This document shows, piece after piece, positions 5,441 to 6,669 of a stretch of DNA of 6,669 bases. The number at the start of each line of letters is the position of its first letter. Positions within the stretch are counted from its first letter, which is position 1. The translations under genes and the position numbers were made by a program. The notes beneath the pieces are model-generated. The model was not told the origin of the DNA. It did not search any database and saw only the letters and a list, made by a program, of their open reading frames with translations. Source of the stretch: Acidimicrobiia bacterium (lineage in GTDB: Bacteria > Actinomycetota > Acidimicrobiia > Acidimicrobiales > Ilumatobacteraceae); NCBI GenBank assembly GCA_030425785.1, contig JAUHYJ010000205.1:1-6669 (forward strand), written 5' to 3'.

Positions 5441-6669
5441 CCGTCCCGGCCGGCGCGGCACCCGTCAGGGTGCGACCGCTCGTGATCGCGGCGGTCGGAG
5501 GCGGTCTCGTCGCGCTGTCGATGCCGCCGTGGGGTTGGTGGCCGCTCGCCTTCGTCGGGATCGCACTGTTCGACGCCGTCGCCGCCGACGAGCCGGCGCG
5601 ACGGCGCAGAGCGCTGCTCGGGTTCGTGTTCGCCGCCTGCTGGCTGTACCCCGCCGTGGCGTGGATGTGGTTCCTCACCGTGCCGGGCTACCTGGTCGCG
5701 GCGGCGCTGTTCGCCGGCATGCACGCCGCAGCCGCCGCCGTCGCACCATCGGGTCGATGGGGCGTCGTCGGACGACCTGCGGCACACACGCTCGCCGAGG
5801 TCGTGCGGTTCCTGTTCCCGTTCGGCGGGGTGCCGCTCGCCTCGCTCGGCATCTCGCAGGCCGCCGGCCCGCTGCTCGGTGTGGCCCGGATCGGCGGCGT
5901 GATCCTGCTCACCTGGCTCGTCTGGCAGGTCGGCGCCGCGCTGGGACGCCTCGTCCCGATCGCCACGGCGGCCTGGCGGGATCGACGTCGCCCCGACGAA
6001 CGCCCGAGCGTCGCACTCGCGACGCTCGGGGCTGCGGTCGTCGTCGTGATCGTGAGCGCGCTGGCACCGAGCGGACGTGATGCCGACCGGCGGCCCCTCG
6101 ACGTGGCCGCCGTGCAGGGCGGTGGTGAACAGGGCACGCGTGCGCTCGACGTGCCGAGTGCGGAGGTGACCGAGCGGCACCTGACCGCCACCCGTTCGAT
6201 CGAACCCGATCCGGCGCTCGACCTCGTCGTGTGGCCCGAGAACGCGATCGACGTCGACCGCCTCGCCTTCGTCGACAGCGCACCGTACGAGGCGATCCGG
6301 GCCGAGGTCGACCGCCTCGGCGTCCCGTTCTCGATCGGGCTCACGATCGACTCGGAGTACTCGGCCCGTCCGGTCGACGACAGCTTCGTCAACGCACAGC
6401 TGATCGTCGAGCCCGGCGGCGCCGTCACGGGATGGTACGAGAAGGTCCGGATCGTGCCGTTCGGCGAGTACGTGCCGCTGCGCGGCCTGCTCGAGGCGCT
6501 CGGCGCGCCGCTCGAGAACGTGGCATCGGACGCGACGCGCGGTCGCGAACCGGCCCGTCTGGTGGTGTCCCGCAACGACGGCCCCGTCACGCTCGGTCCG
6601 ATGATCTCGTGGGAGGTCTTCTTCGGCGACCGGGCCCGCGCGGCGGCCGATGCGGACGTCTTGATCAAC
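5437..6669 (+). CDS. lnt: Apolipoprotein N-acyltransferase, 3' end cut by window edge
   Basis: Lnt is a membrane enzyme that moves an acyl chain from phospholipid to the N-terminal amine of the lipid-modified cysteine of lipoproteins. The 411 codons present begin with hydrophobic segments (about 15-47, 62-80, 85-102, 140-170 and 192-209), followed by the extracytoplasmic nitrilase-like domain. In that domain Glu268 in VVWPENA and Lys336 in WYEKVRIVPFGEYVP match E. coli Glu267 and Lys335. The position of the third catalytic residue, Cys387 in E. coli, is Ser391 here (MISWEVFF, codon TCG). Loss or change of function is therefore possible, although I recall mycobacterial Lnt homologues being described with Ser at this position. 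The ATG at 5437 overlaps the sortase stop in ATGA and has no Shine-Dalgarno, so translation is probably coupled. The C-terminal end, including the last membrane helix, is missing from the window. Its position beside a lipoprotein gene fits its role. Confidence 0.94.
   Translation, partial: MTVPAGAAPVRVRPLVIAAVGGGLVALSMPPWGWWPLAFVGIALFDAVAADEPARRRRALLGFVFAACWLYPAVAWMWFLTVPGYLVAAALFAGMHAAAAAVAPSGRWGVVGRPAAHTLAEVVRFLFPFGGVPLASLGISQAAGPLLGVARIGGVILLTWLVWQVGAALGRLVPIATAAWRDRRRPDERPSVALATLGAAVVVVIVSALAPSGRDADRRPLDVAAVQGGGEQGTRALDVPSAEVTERHLTATRSIEPDPALDLVVWPENAIDVDRLAFVDSAPYEAIRAEVDRLGVPFSIGLTIDSEYSARPVDDSFVNAQLIVEPGGAVTGWYEKVRIVPFGEYVPLRGLLEALGAPLENVASDATRGREPARLVVSRNDGPVTLGPMISWEVFFGDRARAAADADVLIN
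6003..6030 (+). repeat. Perfect inverted repeat, 12-bp arms, 4-nt loop, inside lnt
   Basis: CCCGAGCGTCGC (6003-6014) and GCGACGCTCGGG (6019-6030) are exact reverse complements around the loop ACTC. The flanking bases (G6002, G6031) do not pair. It lies at the codons just before and into the last hydrophobic segment ahead of the nitrilase-like domain. There is no following T tract, so a terminator is unlikely. Confidence 0.75.

Noticed and set aside
4106..5461. Minus-strand open frame of 451 codons opposite hemY and the sortase
   Set aside because: It has Arg/Gly/Asp-rich repetitive sequence antisense to clear genes. The repetition mirrors the Thr-rich linker codons.

Overview
The window is GC-rich (GC or GT at most third codon positions) and packed with genes, as in a high-GC actinobacterium. 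The ferrochelatase type, the HelD/HelR-type helicase with its actinobacterial context, the class E-like sortase and the actinobacterial-type Lnt all fit Actinomycetota. From memory, the protein style resembles Acidimicrobiia (Ilumatobacter-like), but this is an inference that a similarity search should settle. Nothing suggests a phage, plasmid, transposon, CRISPR array, tRNA or rRNA.

Layout: (1) Bases 1-1056, minus strand: the first 352 codons of a HelD/HelR-family RNA polymerase-recycling ATPase, whose C-terminal part lies beyond the left edge. (2) Bases 1057-1297: a 241-bp divergent intergenic region with a 19-bp tandem repeat, a GC-rich inverted repeat and a weak candidate -10 for the helicase gene. 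(3) Bases 1298-4660, plus strand: three heme genes in the order hemE - hemH - hemY, joined by overlaps of 4 and 8 bp. (4) Bases 4670-5440: a sortase that carries a lipoprotein signal peptide and a long Thr/Ser/Pro linker, starting 9 bp after hemY. (5) Bases 5437-6669: the N-terminal 411 codons of apolipoprotein N-acyltransferase (Lnt), overlapping the sortase by 4 bp and running off the right edge.

How the genes work together: HemE makes coproporphyrinogen III. In actinobacteria and Firmicutes the HemY-type oxidase normally acts on it to give coproporphyrin III (CgoX role), and the HemH-type chelatase then inserts iron (CpfC role). The final decarboxylase ChdC/HemQ is not in the window. The three genes therefore form most of the late coproporphyrin-dependent heme pathway. 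The sortase and Lnt are both envelope functions. The sortase appears to be a lipoprotein itself, so the neighbouring Lnt could act on it. The tight spacing suggests that all five plus-strand genes are co-transcribed, although no promoter or terminator is clear from sequence alone.

The points most worth a second look are the lipid-anchored sortase coupled to Lnt, the serine where Lnt normally has its catalytic cysteine, a perfect 20-bp inverted repeat inside the sortase gene, the 19-bp tandem repeat in the divergent promoter region, and the absence of the Fe-S cluster cysteines often seen in actinobacterial ferrochelatases. I do not see a wholly new multi-gene system.
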